This document shows, piece after piece, positions 33,729 to 42,220 of a stretch of 64,000 nt of DNA. The notes under the pieces were generated by a model that was not told the DNA's origin, did no database searches, and was given only the letters and a program-made list of their open reading frames with translations. A program made the translations under genes and the position numbers. The stretch lies in assembly GCF_013744875.1 (NCBI RefSeq), contig NZ_CP059399.1, forward strand, positions 2,914,001-2,978,000. Reading direction: 5' to 3'. Source of the stretch: Nocardia huaxiensis. GTDB lineage: Bacteria > Actinomycetota > Actinomycetes > Mycobacteriales > Mycobacteriaceae. Each line of letters starts with the position of its first letter. The first letter of the stretch is position 1.

Positions 33729-34633
33729 TGCGCGCGGGATTCCTCTTCGGCGAGATCTTCACCGGTCTGCGCCGCAATGTGACCATGACCCTGGCCATGA
33801 TCCTCACGACCGCCGTATCGCTGACCATGCTCGGCGGCGGGCTGCTCATGGTGCGGCTGGCCGACAAGATCCAGACGTATTACGAAGAGCGCGTGTCCGT
33901 TCGGCTGTACCTGGACCCCGACGCCACCCAGACGGACATGGACTGCACGCAGGATCCGTGCAAAACCCTGATGGCCAAACTGAAGTCGAATCCGGCCGTG
34001 GTGAACGTGCAGTTCGTCAACAGCCAGGATTCGCTGAAGGAGGTCCGCGAGCGCATCTTCAAGGACGAGCCGGCGCTGGCCGAGGAGGTCAGCAAGGAGG
34101 CGCTGCCGTCGGTGCTGCTGGTCAAGCTCAACGATGTCACCAAGTACCGGGCCATCTACGACGAGTTCAAGAAGGAACCCGGCGTGTGGGAGGTGCTCAA
34201 CGACGTCGACATCGTGGATCGGCTGGTCGGCTTCTTCGTGGGCGTGCGCAATGCGGCCTTCGGGCTCGCGGCATTGCAGGCGCTGGCCGCACTCCTGTTG
34301 ATCGCCAATATGGTTCAGGTGGCGGCGCTCGCGCGCAAGACCGAGGTCGGCATCATGCGACTGGTCGGCGCCACACGGTGGTACACACAGCTGCCGTTCC
34401 TGCTGGAGGCGGTGATCGCCGCGCTGGTGGGTTCGGTGCTCGCGGTGGTCGGATTGTTCATCGCGCGGCCGCTGGTGATCAACAAGGCGCTGGGCAGTCT
34501 GGCGAATGATCAGGTGCTGCCCAAGATCTCGGTCGACGACCTGGCGACCGTGGCGCTCGTCATCACACCGGTGGGTGTCGTCTTCGCGGCGATCGCGGCC
34601 TATGTCGCATTGCGGATCTATGTGCCCGAGTGA
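33728..34633 (+). CDS. ftsX: Cell division protein FtsX
   Basis: A 301-residue permease-like partner of FtsE: one N-terminal helix, an extracellular domain (~residues 45-160) and three C-terminal helices. The extracellular domain carries the Cys pair of the mycobacterial type ([12 protein letters not shown]) and residues that would contact a peptidoglycan hydrolase such as RipC. TAATG overlap with ftsE gives translational coupling. In mycobacteria smpB follows directly; here 4.6 kb intervene. Confidence 0.96.
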   Translation: MRAGFLFGEIFTGLRRNVTMTLAMILTTAVSLTMLGGGLLMVRLADKIQTYYEERVSVRLYLDPDATQTDMDCTQDPCKTLMAKLKSNPAVVNVQFVNSQDSLKEVRERIFKDEPALAEEVSKEALPSVLLVKLNDVTKYRAIYDEFKKEPGVWEVLNDVDIVDRLVGFFVGVRNAAFGLAALQALAALLLIANMVQVAALARKTEVGIMRLVGATRWYTQLPFLLEAVIAALVGSVLAVVGLFIARPLVINKALGSLANDQVLPKISVDDLATVALVITPVGVVFAAIAAYVALRIYVPE

Positions 34634-34746
34634 AATCGGTTGCCCCTGTTCACCTCTGGCGTTCAGTCGACACGCCGGGGGTGGGCAGGGGTGCGAAGCC
34701 GCGCGACGCGCCGCCGGTGTCGGCGGGTATCCGTAGGATTGCGGCC

Positions 34747-37017
34747 GTGAGTGCACCGGAGGTCGAGACAGCTGTCGGCAACGAGTCCGCGAGAGGCGGA
34801 ATCGATGCGGCGCACGAGGTGCTACGGCGGGTCTTCGGTTACGACAGTTTCCGCGGCCCGCAGCGCGACATCGTGGAGCAGGTGATCTCCGGTGGAGATG
34901 CACTGGTGCTCATGCCCACCGGTGGCGGCAAGTCGCTGTGCTATCAGATTCCGTCGCTGGTGCGGCCCGGCGTGGGTGTGGTGATCTCGCCGCTCATCGC
35001 GCTCATGCAGGACCAGGTGGACGCGCTGAACGCGCTCGGTGTGCGGGCCGGATTCCTGAACTCGACCCAGTTCCCGGACGAACGGCGCACGGTGGAGGCG
35101 CAATTCGCGGCCGGCGAGCTGGATCTGCTCTACCTCGCGCCGGAACGGTTGCGGCTGGAGTCCACCGCGCAGCTGCTGGATCGCGGCAAGATCGCGCTGT
35201 TCGCCATCGACGAGGCGCACTGTGTATCGCAGTGGGGCCACGACTTCCGGCCCGATTACCTGGCCCTGTCCGTGCTGCACGAACGCTGGCCGGACGTGCC
35301 GCGCATCGCGCTGACGGCCACGGCCACCGCGGCGACCCGCAAGGAGATCGCCGAGCGGCTGGATCTCACGCAGGCCAAACACTTCGTGGCCAGCTTCGAC
35401 CGGCCCAATATCCAGTACCGGATCGAGGCCAAGAACCGGCCCGAGCATCAGCTGCTGGCGTTCATCCGCAACGAGCATGCCGGGGACGCGGGCATCGTCT
35501 ACTGCCTGTCGCGCAATTCGGTGGAGAAGACCGCCGCGTTCCTGAGCGCCAATGGCGTTGCGGCCGTGCCGTATCACGCCGGGCTGGACAATCGCACCCG
35601 CGCGGAGAACCAGGCGCGTTTTTTGCGCGAGGACGGCCTCGTGGTGGTCGCCACCATCGCCTTCGGCATGGGTATCGACAAACCGGATGTGCGTTTCGTC
35701 GCCCATCTGGATCTGCCCAAATCGGTCGAGGGGTACTACCAGGAGACCGGCCGCGCCGGGCGTGACGGCCAATCCTCCACGGCCTGGATGGTCTACGGCC
35801 TGAGCGACGTTGTGCAGCAACGCAAAATGATCGACAACTCCGACGGTGACGCCATGCACCGCCGGCAGTTGCAGCTGCATCTGGACGCCATGCTGGCGCT
35901 GTGCGAAACCGTCGAATGCCGGCGCACCCAGCTGCTCGCCTACTTCGGTCAGAACGGCACGGCCTGCGGCAACTGCGACACCTGCCTCAATGCCCCCGAA
36001 TCCTGGGACGGCACCGTCGCGGCGCAGAAGTTGCTGTCCACCGTGCTGCGCCTGAAACGCGAACGCGGCCAGAGCTTCGGTGCGGGCCACATCGTCGACA
36101 TCTTGATCGGCAAGCGAAACCCCAAGGTGGAGCAGCACTCCCACCACGAGCTGAAAACCTTCGGCGTCGGCACCGAACTCCGCGACATCGAATGGCGCGG
36201 CGTGGTCCGCCAGCTTCTGGCCCAGGGCCTGCTGGCCGTGCACGGCGACTACGGCGTCCTCACCCTCACCGAATCCTCCAACGAGGTCCTCTTCGACGGC
36301 CGCCAGGTCAAACTCCGCCGCGAAGCCGAACGCGCCAAGGCGGCCCGAACCCCCAAGCCCGCCAAGGCATCCCGCCTCGCCGCCGCGGACCTCACCCCCG
36401 CCGACGCCGACCTCTTCGAAAAGCTCCGCGCCTGGCGCGCCGCCACCGCCAAGGAACAGGGCGTCCCCGCCTACGTCATCTTCCACGACGCCACCCTCCG
36501 CGAAATCGCCGCCCGCAAACCGGCCTCGCTCGCCGACCTCGGCGGCATCTCCGGCATCGGCGAGAACAAGCGCGCCAAGTACGGCGAGGGCGTCCTGGAG
36601 GTCGTCGCGGGCGCGGGCGGTTCACCGGCGGCGCAACCCCCCTCCGGCGCAACGGTAAAGAGCTCGGACGGCGTGGGATCGGCCGGCGCGGCCCCCCGTG
36701 CGGCGAGTTCGATGCGCGCCGAGAGCGGGGCGGGAGCGCGCACGCCCACCCGCACGGGGACAAGCTCTCGTTTCGATGCCGCGGCCGATCCGGCTGCCCG
36801 GCCGGTCGCGCGCGGTGCGGCGGGCGGCGGTTCGGGTGCGGGCTCGGTACGCGAAATCGATTCGGCCGGACCGGCTTCGCGTGGTGGCGGCGTGCGCGCG
36901 AATGCCGCACCCGCTCGGCCCACCGGCTGGAGTGGCGGAGCATCCGCGGCCGATGAGATCCCGTGGCCGGACGAGGCTCCGCCGGACTTCGATGAGCTGC
37001 CGCCGGACTACGCGTGA
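34747..37017 (+). CDS. recQ: ATP-dependent DNA helicase RecQ
   Basis: A 756-residue RecQ helicase unwinding 3'-tailed DNA in recombination and fork repair. Motif I is [15 protein letters not shown], motif II is [19 protein letters not shown], motif VI is [13 protein letters not shown]. The zinc Cys cluster is intact ([24 protein letters not shown]), then RQC and an HRDC domain ([20 protein letters not shown] ... [19 protein letters not shown]). Beyond it is a ~130-residue disordered Gly/Ala/Pro/Arg tail ending [23 protein letters not shown] 34747 has AGGA nine bases upstream; an earlier GTG at 34630 overlaps ftsX. Confidence 0.93.
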   Translation: MSAPEVETAVGNESARGGIDAAHEVLRRVFGYDSFRGPQRDIVEQVISGGDALVLMPTGGGKSLCYQIPSLVRPGVGVVISPLIALMQDQVDALNALGVRAGFLNSTQFPDERRTVEAQFAAGELDLLYLAPERLRLESTAQLLDRGKIALFAIDEAHCVSQWGHDFRPDYLALSVLHERWPDVPRIALTATATAATRKEIAERLDLTQAKHFVASFDRPNIQYRIEAKNRPEHQLLAFIRNEHAGDAGIVYCLSRNSVEKTAAFLSANGVAAVPYHAGLDNRTRAENQARFLREDGLVVVATIAFGMGIDKPDVRFVAHLDLPKSVEGYYQETGRAGRDGQSSTAWMVYGLSDVVQQRKMIDNSDGDAMHRRQLQLHLDAMLALCETVECRRTQLLAYFGQNGTACGNCDTCLNAPESWDGTVAAQKLLSTVLRLKRERGQSFGAGHIVDILIGKRNPKVEQHSHHELKTFGVGTELRDIEWRGVVRQLLAQGLLAVHGDYGVLTLTESSNEVLFDGRQVKLRREAERAKAARTPKPAKASRLAAADLTPADADLFEKLRAWRAATAKEQGVPAYVIFHDATLREIAARKPASLADLGGISGIGENKRAKYGEGVLEVVAGAGGSPAAQPPSGATVKSSDGVGSAGAAPRAASSMRAESGAGARTPTRTGTSSRFDAAADPAARPVARGAAGGGSGAGSVREIDSAGPASRGGGVRANAAPARPTGWSGGASAADEIPWPDEAPPDFDELPPDYA

Positions 37018-37183
37018 GGTGAGCTGGGCCGCGGGCGCGTGGGTGGCCCCGAATAGGTGTCCGAGGCAGCCGTGCGGCTCGAAGTGATCTCCGCGGGCCT
37101 GTCAGCAGCGGATTTGGTTGCTGGACGGTTGGCACGTTAAGCTTTCGGGGCTGCCGCGGTCCACGGATCGCAGCGAGCGACCT

Positions 37184-37256
37184 GGTCCCGTCGTCTAGCG
37201 GCCTAGGACGCCGCCCTCTCAAGGCGGTAGCGCGGGTTCAAATCCCGTCGGGACTA
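37184..37256 (+). tRNA. tRNA-Glu (CTC)
   Basis: A 73-base cloverleaf: acceptor GGTCCCG/CGGGACT (one G-T pair), D-arm with AGCGGCCTAGGAC, anticodon stem CCGCC/GGCGG with loop CTCTCAA and anticodon CTC, T-arm GCGGG-TTCAAAT-CCCGT, discriminator A. CCA is not encoded. It lies 166 bases after recQ. Confidence 0.95.
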
Positions 37257-37261
37257 CTGTG

Positions 37262-37292
37262 AAGCCCCTCAACCGATTCGGTTGGGGGGCTT
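37262..37292 (+). terminator. Terminator after tRNA-Glu
   Basis: AAGCCCC-tCAACC-gatt-CGGTTG-gGGGGCTT hairpin, followed by TCTTCGTTGT, starting six bases after the tRNA end. Confidence 0.8.
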
Positions 37293-37457
37293 CTTCGTTG
37301 TGTGATGCCGAATGCGCTGGTGCGCAAGGGATACTGTCGCGTCGGCAACAGTCGCTCGGCGCGCCGAATCGGCATGAGCAGCGACACCATGGCAAATGTC
37401 GCAAATGTCCGTGTTCTGACTGTGAAACCGGCTGGACCACCCATAAGGTCGGACTCC

Positions 37458-38660
37458 ATGTCACGTCGGATGATTCGCTCCATGATTGCCGCGGTCGCGA
37501 TCGCGGCCGGGCTCACCTCCATGCCGCAGGGCCACGCCGATCCCGGAACACCGCCGCTGCCGGGGCAGGATCCGTTCTACACGCAACCCGAATCGCTGCG
37601 TGGCGCGCGCATGGGTCAGATCGTCGACAGCCGACCCATCACGCTCACCGGCGTCTCCACGCAGGCGCCGGTGACGGCGTGGCAGGTCAAGTACGTCAGC
37701 CAGGACACCAAGGGCAAGTCATGGACGACCATGGCCACGGTCATCCGGCCGAGCGGGCAGACCGGCGCGCCGAAGCTGGTGTCCTTCCAGCCCTGGATCG
37801 ACGCCCTCGACACCCGCTGCAATCCGTCCTATCAGCTGCGCGCCGGCGTGCCCTACCTGGCGAGCACCGGCATGATCGCGGAGAACGGCAACCTCGCCAC
37901 CTTCCTCGACCACGGCTTCACCGTCGTCGTCCCCGACTACCTCGGCCCCGAAAACCAGTTCGCCGCAGGCTATGTCGAAGGTCGCAACACCCTCGACGGC
38001 ATTCGCGCCGCCCTGAACTTCGAGCCCGCCGGACTGGACGGCGCGAACACTCCGGTGGCCCTGTTCGGCTACTCCGGCGGTGCGCGCGGCACCGAGTTCG
38101 CCGCCGAACTCGCCGCGGACTACGCGCCCGAACTGCGCATCGTCGGCTCGGCCGCCGGTGGCCTGCCGGCCGATATGGGCAAGTCCGCCGAGATCATGAA
38201 CGGCGGCCCGTTCGGCGGCATCAACTTCTCCTCGGCCTACGGTCTGGCCCGCGCCTACCCCGAACTGAACATCCCGGCCATGTTCACCGATCCGGGTCTG
38301 GAGCCCGCGCTCTCGGGCATGTGCCAGACCCAGATCCTGGCGAGCTACCCGTTCACGCCCATGCAGTCCAAGACCGTCGACGGTATGTGGCCGCTCGGCG
38401 AGCCCGAGGTCGCGGCCGTGCTGGACACTTTGAAGGCCGGTCGCTACGGCACTCCGAACGCGCCGGTGTACCTCTTCATGGCCGACCATGATCAGATCGC
38501 GGTCACCGAGCGCGCCCGCGACCTGGTGGCCGATTACCGCGGTCGCGGCGTCGACATCACCTATGTCGAGTACCCGGGCACCGAGCACGTCACCGCCGAA
38601 TCCGCCGGCTCCCCGGCCGCCATCGCCTGGGTCGCCGACCGCTTGAACGCCGCGAACTGA
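37458..38660 (+). CDS. Secreted lipase/esterase (LIP family)
   Basis: A 400-residue exported hydrolase of the secretory-lipase family (the fold of Candida lipases and many nocardial and mycobacterial exported lipases). The ATG at 37458 has AAGG about ten bases upstream and opens a signal (MSRRMIRSMIAAVAIAAGLT, cut after GHA). The nucleophile is Ser in LFGYSGGARGTEFAAE, the acid is Asp in FMADHDQIAV and the catalytic His lies in EYPGTEHVTAE. Triacylglycerol or wax esters are possible substrates. It lies between tRNA-Glu and the riboswitch-controlled exporter. Confidence 0.88.
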   Translation: MSRRMIRSMIAAVAIAAGLTSMPQGHADPGTPPLPGQDPFYTQPESLRGARMGQIVDSRPITLTGVSTQAPVTAWQVKYVSQDTKGKSWTTMATVIRPSGQTGAPKLVSFQPWIDALDTRCNPSYQLRAGVPYLASTGMIAENGNLATFLDHGFTVVVPDYLGPENQFAAGYVEGRNTLDGIRAALNFEPAGLDGANTPVALFGYSGGARGTEFAAELAADYAPELRIVGSAAGGLPADMGKSAEIMNGGPFGGINFSSAYGLARAYPELNIPAMFTDPGLEPALSGMCQTQILASYPFTPMQSKTVDGMWPLGEPEVAAVLDTLKAGRYGTPNAPVYLFMADHDQIAVTERARDLVADYRGRGVDITYVEYPGTEHVTAESAGSPAAIAWVADRLNAAN

Positions 38661-38754
38661 CGCGCCGCCGCCCGGTGGAGGCCAATATCACCGCCGGGCG
38701 GTTTGCCCGAGTAACCGGGTATTTGCGATGGTGGAAGTGGTTCCTCGACGGAAC

Positions 38755-38798
38755 CCCGGACGAGGGAGCCGTACCCGGCGAGCGACAAGACGGACTCT
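38755..38798 (+). promoter_or_regulatory. Guanidine-III (ykkC-III) riboswitch
   Basis: The segment reads CCGGACGAGGGAGCCG, then TACCCGGCGAGCGACAAGAC, then GGACTC. It matches the remembered guanidine-III consensus in order and spacing: CCGGACGAGG, the CCGTACCCGG core, CGACAAGACGG, closing stem GAGCCGT (38766-38772) with ACGGACTC (38790-38797), and a CCGG/CCGG pseudoknot. The ribosome site GGAGG (38801-38805) follows directly, and a guanidinium exporter starts at 38811. Ligand binding would therefore control access to the ribosome site. Confidence 0.85.
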
Positions 38799-38810
38799 GT
38801 GGAGGCTGTC

Positions 38811-39125
38811 ATGTATTGGCTGGTTCTCGTGGTCAGCGGTGTTCTCGAAGCCGTTTGGGCCACCGCGCTCGACAAATCCGAAGGTTTCTCCAAGCTCGTC
38901 CCGACCGCTGTCTTCGCCGTCGCGCTCGCGGCCAGCATGGGCGGACTCTCCTATGCCATGCGCGGCCTGCCCGTCGGCACCGCGTACGCGGTGTGGGTCG
39001 GCATCGGCGCGGTGCTGACCGTCGCCTACGCCATGGCCACCGGCGGTGAATCCGTCAGCGCGCTGAAGCTCGTGTTCCTCGGCGGCATCGTCGTGTGCGT
39101 GGTGGGACTGAAGGTCCTGCACTGA
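38811..39125 (+). CDS. gdx: Guanidinium exporter (SMR family, Gdx/SugE)
   Basis: A 104-residue four-helix small multidrug-resistance protein. The ATG at 38811 has GGAGG six bases upstream; the preceding in-frame GTG at 38799 lies in that ribosome site and the riboswitch. Helix 1 has the conserved Glu in [19 protein letters not shown], and helix 3 shows [17 protein letters not shown]. These are marks of the Gdx branch (formerly SugE), which exports guanidinium in exchange for protons. The riboswitch immediately upstream supports that substrate. It works as a dual-topology dimer. Confidence 0.93.
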   Translation: MYWLVLVVSGVLEAVWATALDKSEGFSKLVPTAVFAVALAASMGGLSYAMRGLPVGTAYAVWVGIGAVLTVAYAMATGGESVSALKLVFLGGIVVCVVGLKVLH

Positions 39126-39210
39126 CCGATTCCGGAGATGCCCCGCGTGGTCGCGGAATATTCGCTTGTCCCCGCCCATTAATGTTGACCGTTATGAAGG
39201 CAGGGTCCCA

Positions 39211-39687
39211 ATGAAAGAAAAGGGCCGCAAGGTCATCGCCACGAACCGCAAGGCGCGGCACCTGTACTCGATCCTGGACACCTACGAGGCCGGGATCGCG
39301 CTGGTGGGCACCGAGGTGAAGAGCCTGCGCGAAGGCAAGGCGTCGCTGGTCGACGCCTACGCCACCATCGACGACGGCGAGGTCTGGCTGCGTGGCCTGC
39401 ACGTTCCCGAGTACGGCCACGGCACCTGGACCAATCACGCCCCGCGTCGCACCCGCAAACTGCTGCTGCACCGGCGCGAGATCGACAAGCTCACCGGCAA
39501 GACCAAGGAGTCGAGCCTGACTCTCGTGCCGCTGTCCATGTACTTCTCGGACGGCAAGGTCAAGGTCGAACTGGCGCTGGCCAAGGGCAAGCAGGACTAC
39601 GACAAGCGCCAGGACCTGGCCCGACGCACCACCGAGCGCGAGATCACCCGCGAGCTCGGTCGCCGTATCAAGGGCATGCGCGGTTAA
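39211..39687 (+). CDS. smpB: SsrA-binding protein
   Basis: A 158-residue tmRNA-binding protein for trans-translation. The ATG at 39211 gives [20 protein letters not shown] and the standard length. [37 protein letters not shown] and the basic tail [18 protein letters not shown] are diagnostic. ssrA follows within 84 bases, the conserved arrangement. Confidence 0.97.
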   Translation: MKEKGRKVIATNRKARHLYSILDTYEAGIALVGTEVKSLREGKASLVDAYATIDDGEVWLRGLHVPEYGHGTWTNHAPRRTRKLLLHRREIDKLTGKTKESSLTLVPLSMYFSDGKVKVELALAKGKQDYDKRQDLARRTTEREITRELGRRIKGMRG

Positions 39688-39770
39688 TGGGATGATCCGG
39701 CGTTTGACCGGTGTTAGTATGGGTTGCCCGGTGCGAGCCGGGTGATTCATCTGAATCGATGAAAGTGCTC

Positions 39771-40140
39771 GGGGCTGAACGGTTTCGACTGCGTACGTTG
39801 ATTCAGGGGAAGCGTGTCGGTGCAGGCAGGAGACCACCGTATAAGCGTCGCTGTAACCCTATAAGCGCCGATTCTCATCAGCGCGACTACGCTCTCGCTG
39901 CCTAAGCAACGAAGCGTGTCTGTCAGCCCGGGTTCGCCCACGACCCGGTCCCTGGCATCAGCTAGTGGGCTCTACAGTCCGTCGCGGCCGCGGCGACGGA
40001 CTGGACACCTAACAGCGGCTGGGATCGTCATCTCGGCTTGTTCGCGTGACCGAGAGATCCAAGCAGAGGCATAGCGAACTGCACACGGAGAAGCCCTGAA
40101 GATGCGGCGGAGGACCCGGGTTCAATTCCCGGCAGCTCCA
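39771..40140 (+). ncRNA. ssrA: tmRNA
   Basis: 370-base transfer-messenger RNA. It starts GGGGCTGAACGGTTTCGACT and ends with the T-arm ACCCGGG-TTCAATT-CCCGG and acceptor CAGCTCC plus A, complementary to the 5' end (one G-T pair); CCA is not encoded. The tag reading frame, GCC at 39867 to TAA at 39905, encodes ADSHQRDYALAA, the same tag as Mycobacterium tuberculosis. Its 3' end is copied at 40426-40466. Confidence 0.97.
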
Positions 40141-40143
40141 CTG
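40103..40143 (+). repeat. ssrA 3' end, direct repeat copy 1 (probable att core)
   Basis: A 41-base segment (TGCGGCGGAGGACCCGGG, TTCAATTCCC, GGCAGCTCCACTG) forming the tmRNA T-arm and acceptor strand, plus three bases beyond. It recurs 323 bases downstream with one difference (A40124 to G40447). tmRNA 3' ends are common integration sites for phages and islands. Confidence 0.8.
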
Positions 40144-40146
40144 ACA

Positions 40147-40178
40147 CGAAGGCCCGGTCCACCAGGACCGGGCCTTCG
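40147..40178 (+). terminator. ssrA terminator
   Basis: Perfect 14-bp stem CGAAGGCCCGGTCC / GGACCGGGCCTTCG with loop ACCA, followed by TCGTTTCGTTCGTC, seven bases after the tmRNA end. Confidence 0.9.
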
Positions 40179-40285
40179 TCGTTTCGTTCGTCTTCAGCGA
40201 GCTGCGTACCGACCGGCCATCCTTTTCTGGCATCGCACCGAATATCGGATCAGCACAACTCTCATCAATTGCGAAGGAGGACCGT

Positions 40286-40357
40286 GTGATCCCGCACTTC
40301 ATCGGTGACGTCATCGACAAAGTGAACAGTTTCCTGGTCATGCTGCTGGTCCCATAG
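40286..40357 (+). CDS. Small hydrophobic peptide gene (23 aa) in the ssrA cassette
   Basis: GTG 40286 with an ideal ribosome site, AAGGAGG (40274-40280), five bases away, and TAG at 40355-40357. The product starts MIPHFIGDVIDKVN and ends SFLVMLLVP: an amphipathic N-terminal half and a hydrophobic C-terminal half. It is the only reading frame between the ssrA terminator and the next strong terminator. The length recalls small membrane peptides or type I toxin-like peptides, but I recognise no family. The quality of the ribosome site is the main support. Confidence 0.55.
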   Translation: MIPHFIGDVIDKVNSFLVMLLVP

Positions 40358-40380
40358 CGGCGCGCTGGTCCAGGACCACG

Positions 40381-40422
40381 ATGCAGGCCCTCTCCCCGAC
40401 ATCTCGGGGAGAGGGCCTGCAT
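40381..40422. terminator. Very strong hairpin closing the ssrA cassette
   Basis: Perfect 19-bp stem (ATGCAGGCCCTCTCCCCGA / TCGGGGAGAGGGCCTGCAT) with loop CATC, ending three bases before the second ssrA 3' copy. Confidence 0.85.
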
Positions 40423-40425
40423 CAT

Positions 40426-40466
40426 TGCGGCGGAGGACCCGGGTTCGATTCCCGGCAGCTCCACTG
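40426..40466 (+). repeat. ssrA 3' end, direct repeat copy 2 (probable att core)
   Basis: 41 bases identical to 40103-40143 except G40447. It contains the tmRNA T-arm and acceptor 3' strand but no other part of a tRNA or tmRNA, so it is a duplicated 3' end and not an RNA gene. Confidence 0.8.
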
Positions 40467-40489
40467 CCTTCGGTGTATCCGGGGTGCGG

Positions 40490-42172
40490 TCAGCGGGTGC
40501 GCTGGACTCGGGGTTCGTCCCAGACCGGGGTGTTGCTTTCGTAGACGGTGCCGTCGGTGCCGAAGACGAGGAAGCGGTCGAAGTTGCGGGCGAACCAGCG
40601 GTCGTGGGTTACGGAGATGACTGTGCCTTCGAAGGTGGAGATGCCGTGTTCCAGGGCTTCGGCGGAGTGGAGGTCGAGGTTGTCGGTGGGCTCGTCGAGG
40701 AGAAGCATTGTGACGCCGGAGAGTTCGAGTAGGAGGATTTGGAGGCGGGCCTGTTGGCCGCCGGAGAGGTCGTCGTAGCGCTGTTCGGCGGCGCGGGCCA
40801 GTTCGTAGCGGTCGAGGACTCGGGTGGCGGCTTCGCGGCCTCGGCCTTCACGGTGTTCGTCGCCCAGGTGGAGGATTTCCAGCAGGGTTCGGCCGGAAAG
40901 GTCGGGGCGGGAATGGGTTTGGGCGAAATAGCCGGGGCGGACTCGGGCGCCGAGGGTGGCGGTGCCGGTGTGCGGGACCTCGGTGAGGTTGAGGGCCTGG
41001 ATCGGCTGGTGTTCGGTGTCCGGGTCGGTGCCGCCTCCGGCGAGCAGGCGCAGGAAGTGGGATTTTCCGGAGCCGTTGGAGCCGAGGACGGCTACGCGGT
41101 CGCCGTACCAGATTTCGGTGTCGAAGGGTTTCATCAGGCCGGTCAGGCCGAGTTCCCGGCACACGAGGGCGCGTTTGCCGGTGCGGCCGCCGGCCAGGCG
41201 CACGGAGACGTTCTGGCGCAAGGGGATTGCCTCGGGCGGGCCTGCTTCCTCGAATTTGGCCATGCGGGTCTGGGCGGCGTGGTAGCGGGCGGCGACGCCG
41301 TCGTTGAACTTGGCCTTCTCGCGCAGGCGCAGCACCAGGGCGCGGAGTTTGGCGCGGTCTTCGTCCCAGCGGCGGCGGAGTTCGTCCAGCCGGGCATTGC
41401 GGTCCTCGCGGGCCTGCTGGTAGGTCGCTAGGCCGCCGCCGTGCACCCAGGCGGTCGCGCCGTTGACGCCGGGTTCGAGGGTGACGATGCGGGTCGCCGC
41501 GTTCGCGATGAGCTCGCGGTCGTGGCTCACGAAGAGGATGGATTTGCTGGATTCGGCGATGGTGCGTTCCAGCCACTGCTTGCCGGGGACGTCCAGATAG
41601 TTGTCCGGCTCGTCCAGGAGCAGCACCTCGTCGGGGCCGGCGAACAGGGCCTCGAGGACCAGGCGTTTCTGCTCGCCGCCGCTCAGTGCGCTCGCCGACC
41701 GCCATTTCGCGCGATCGAAGGGGACACCGAGCGCGGCCATGGTCACCTTGTCCCAGAAGGCCTCGAACTCGTACCCGCCCGCATCGGCCCAATCCGACAG
41801 TGCGTGCGCGTATTTCAGCTGGGCGGGCTCGGTGTCGTCTTCGATGAGCGCGTTCTCCGCGGCATCGAGGGCCTGAGCCGCGGCCTTGATATTCGGCGGG
41901 GAAACCGACAGCAACAGGTCCCGCACCGTCGACTCATCGCGCACCTGGCCGACGAACTGCCGCATGATTCCCAGCGATCCGGACCGGGTGACCGCCCCCT
42001 CGTCGGCGGCGACGTCACCCGCGATGATCCTGATCAACGTCGTCTTGCCGGTGCCGTTCGGCCCGATCAGCGCGGCCTTGACGCCCGCGCCGATCCGGAA
42101 ACCCACCCCGCCCAGGAGCGGTCGCCCGTCGGGCAGGAAGTATTCGACCTCGCTGACGTCTATATGGCCCAT
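40490..42172 (-). CDS. ABC-F family ATPase
   Basis: A 560-residue soluble protein with two ABC ATPase domains and no membrane part. Domain 1 has Walker A GPNGTGKTT, signature ALSGGEQKRL, Walker B VLLLDEPDNYLD and SHDREL. A charged ~90-residue helical linker (ARLDELRRRWDEDRAKLRAL...) leads to domain 2 with Walker A GSNGSGKSHF, signature DLSGGQQARLQ, Walker B LLLDEPTDNLDL and THDRW. ABC-F proteins act on ribosomes, either as translation factors or as antibiotic-resistance proteins. The linker is moderate in length, so a resistance role is possible but unproven. Confidence 0.92.
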   Translation of the reverse strand: MGHIDVSEVEYFLPDGRPLLGGVGFRIGAGVKAALIGPNGTGKTTLIRIIAGDVAADEGAVTRSGSLGIMRQFVGQVRDESTVRDLLLSVSPPNIKAAAQALDAAENALIEDDTEPAQLKYAHALSDWADAGGYEFEAFWDKVTMAALGVPFDRAKWRSASALSGGEQKRLVLEALFAGPDEVLLLDEPDNYLDVPGKQWLERTIAESSKSILFVSHDRELIANAATRIVTLEPGVNGATAWVHGGGLATYQQAREDRNARLDELRRRWDEDRAKLRALVLRLREKAKFNDGVAARYHAAQTRMAKFEEAGPPEAIPLRQNVSVRLAGGRTGKRALVCRELGLTGLMKPFDTEIWYGDRVAVLGSNGSGKSHFLRLLAGGGTDPDTEHQPIQALNLTEVPHTGTATLGARVRPGYFAQTHSRPDLSGRTLLEILHLGDEHREGRGREAATRVLDRYELARAAEQRYDDLSGGQQARLQILLLELSGVTMLLLDEPTDNLDLHSAEALEHGISTFEGTVISVTHDRWFARNFDRFLVFGTDGTVYESNTPVWDEPRVQRTR

Positions 42173-42220
42173 GCACCCCAGCCAACCCGCTGACCCGGGG
42201 CGAACACAACTCGATCAGCG

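Noticed and set aside
37184..37256. tRNA-Glu as an attachment site for an island carrying the lipase and gdx
   Set aside because: I could not find a second copy of the tRNA 3' end downstream up to smpB, and the following genes look like ordinary chromosomal genes.
40426..40466. A possible tRNA gene, because of the T-arm and acceptor-like sequence
   Set aside because: There is no D-arm, anticodon arm or 5' acceptor strand before it; upstream is a perfect terminator hairpin. It is the copied 3' end of ssrA.
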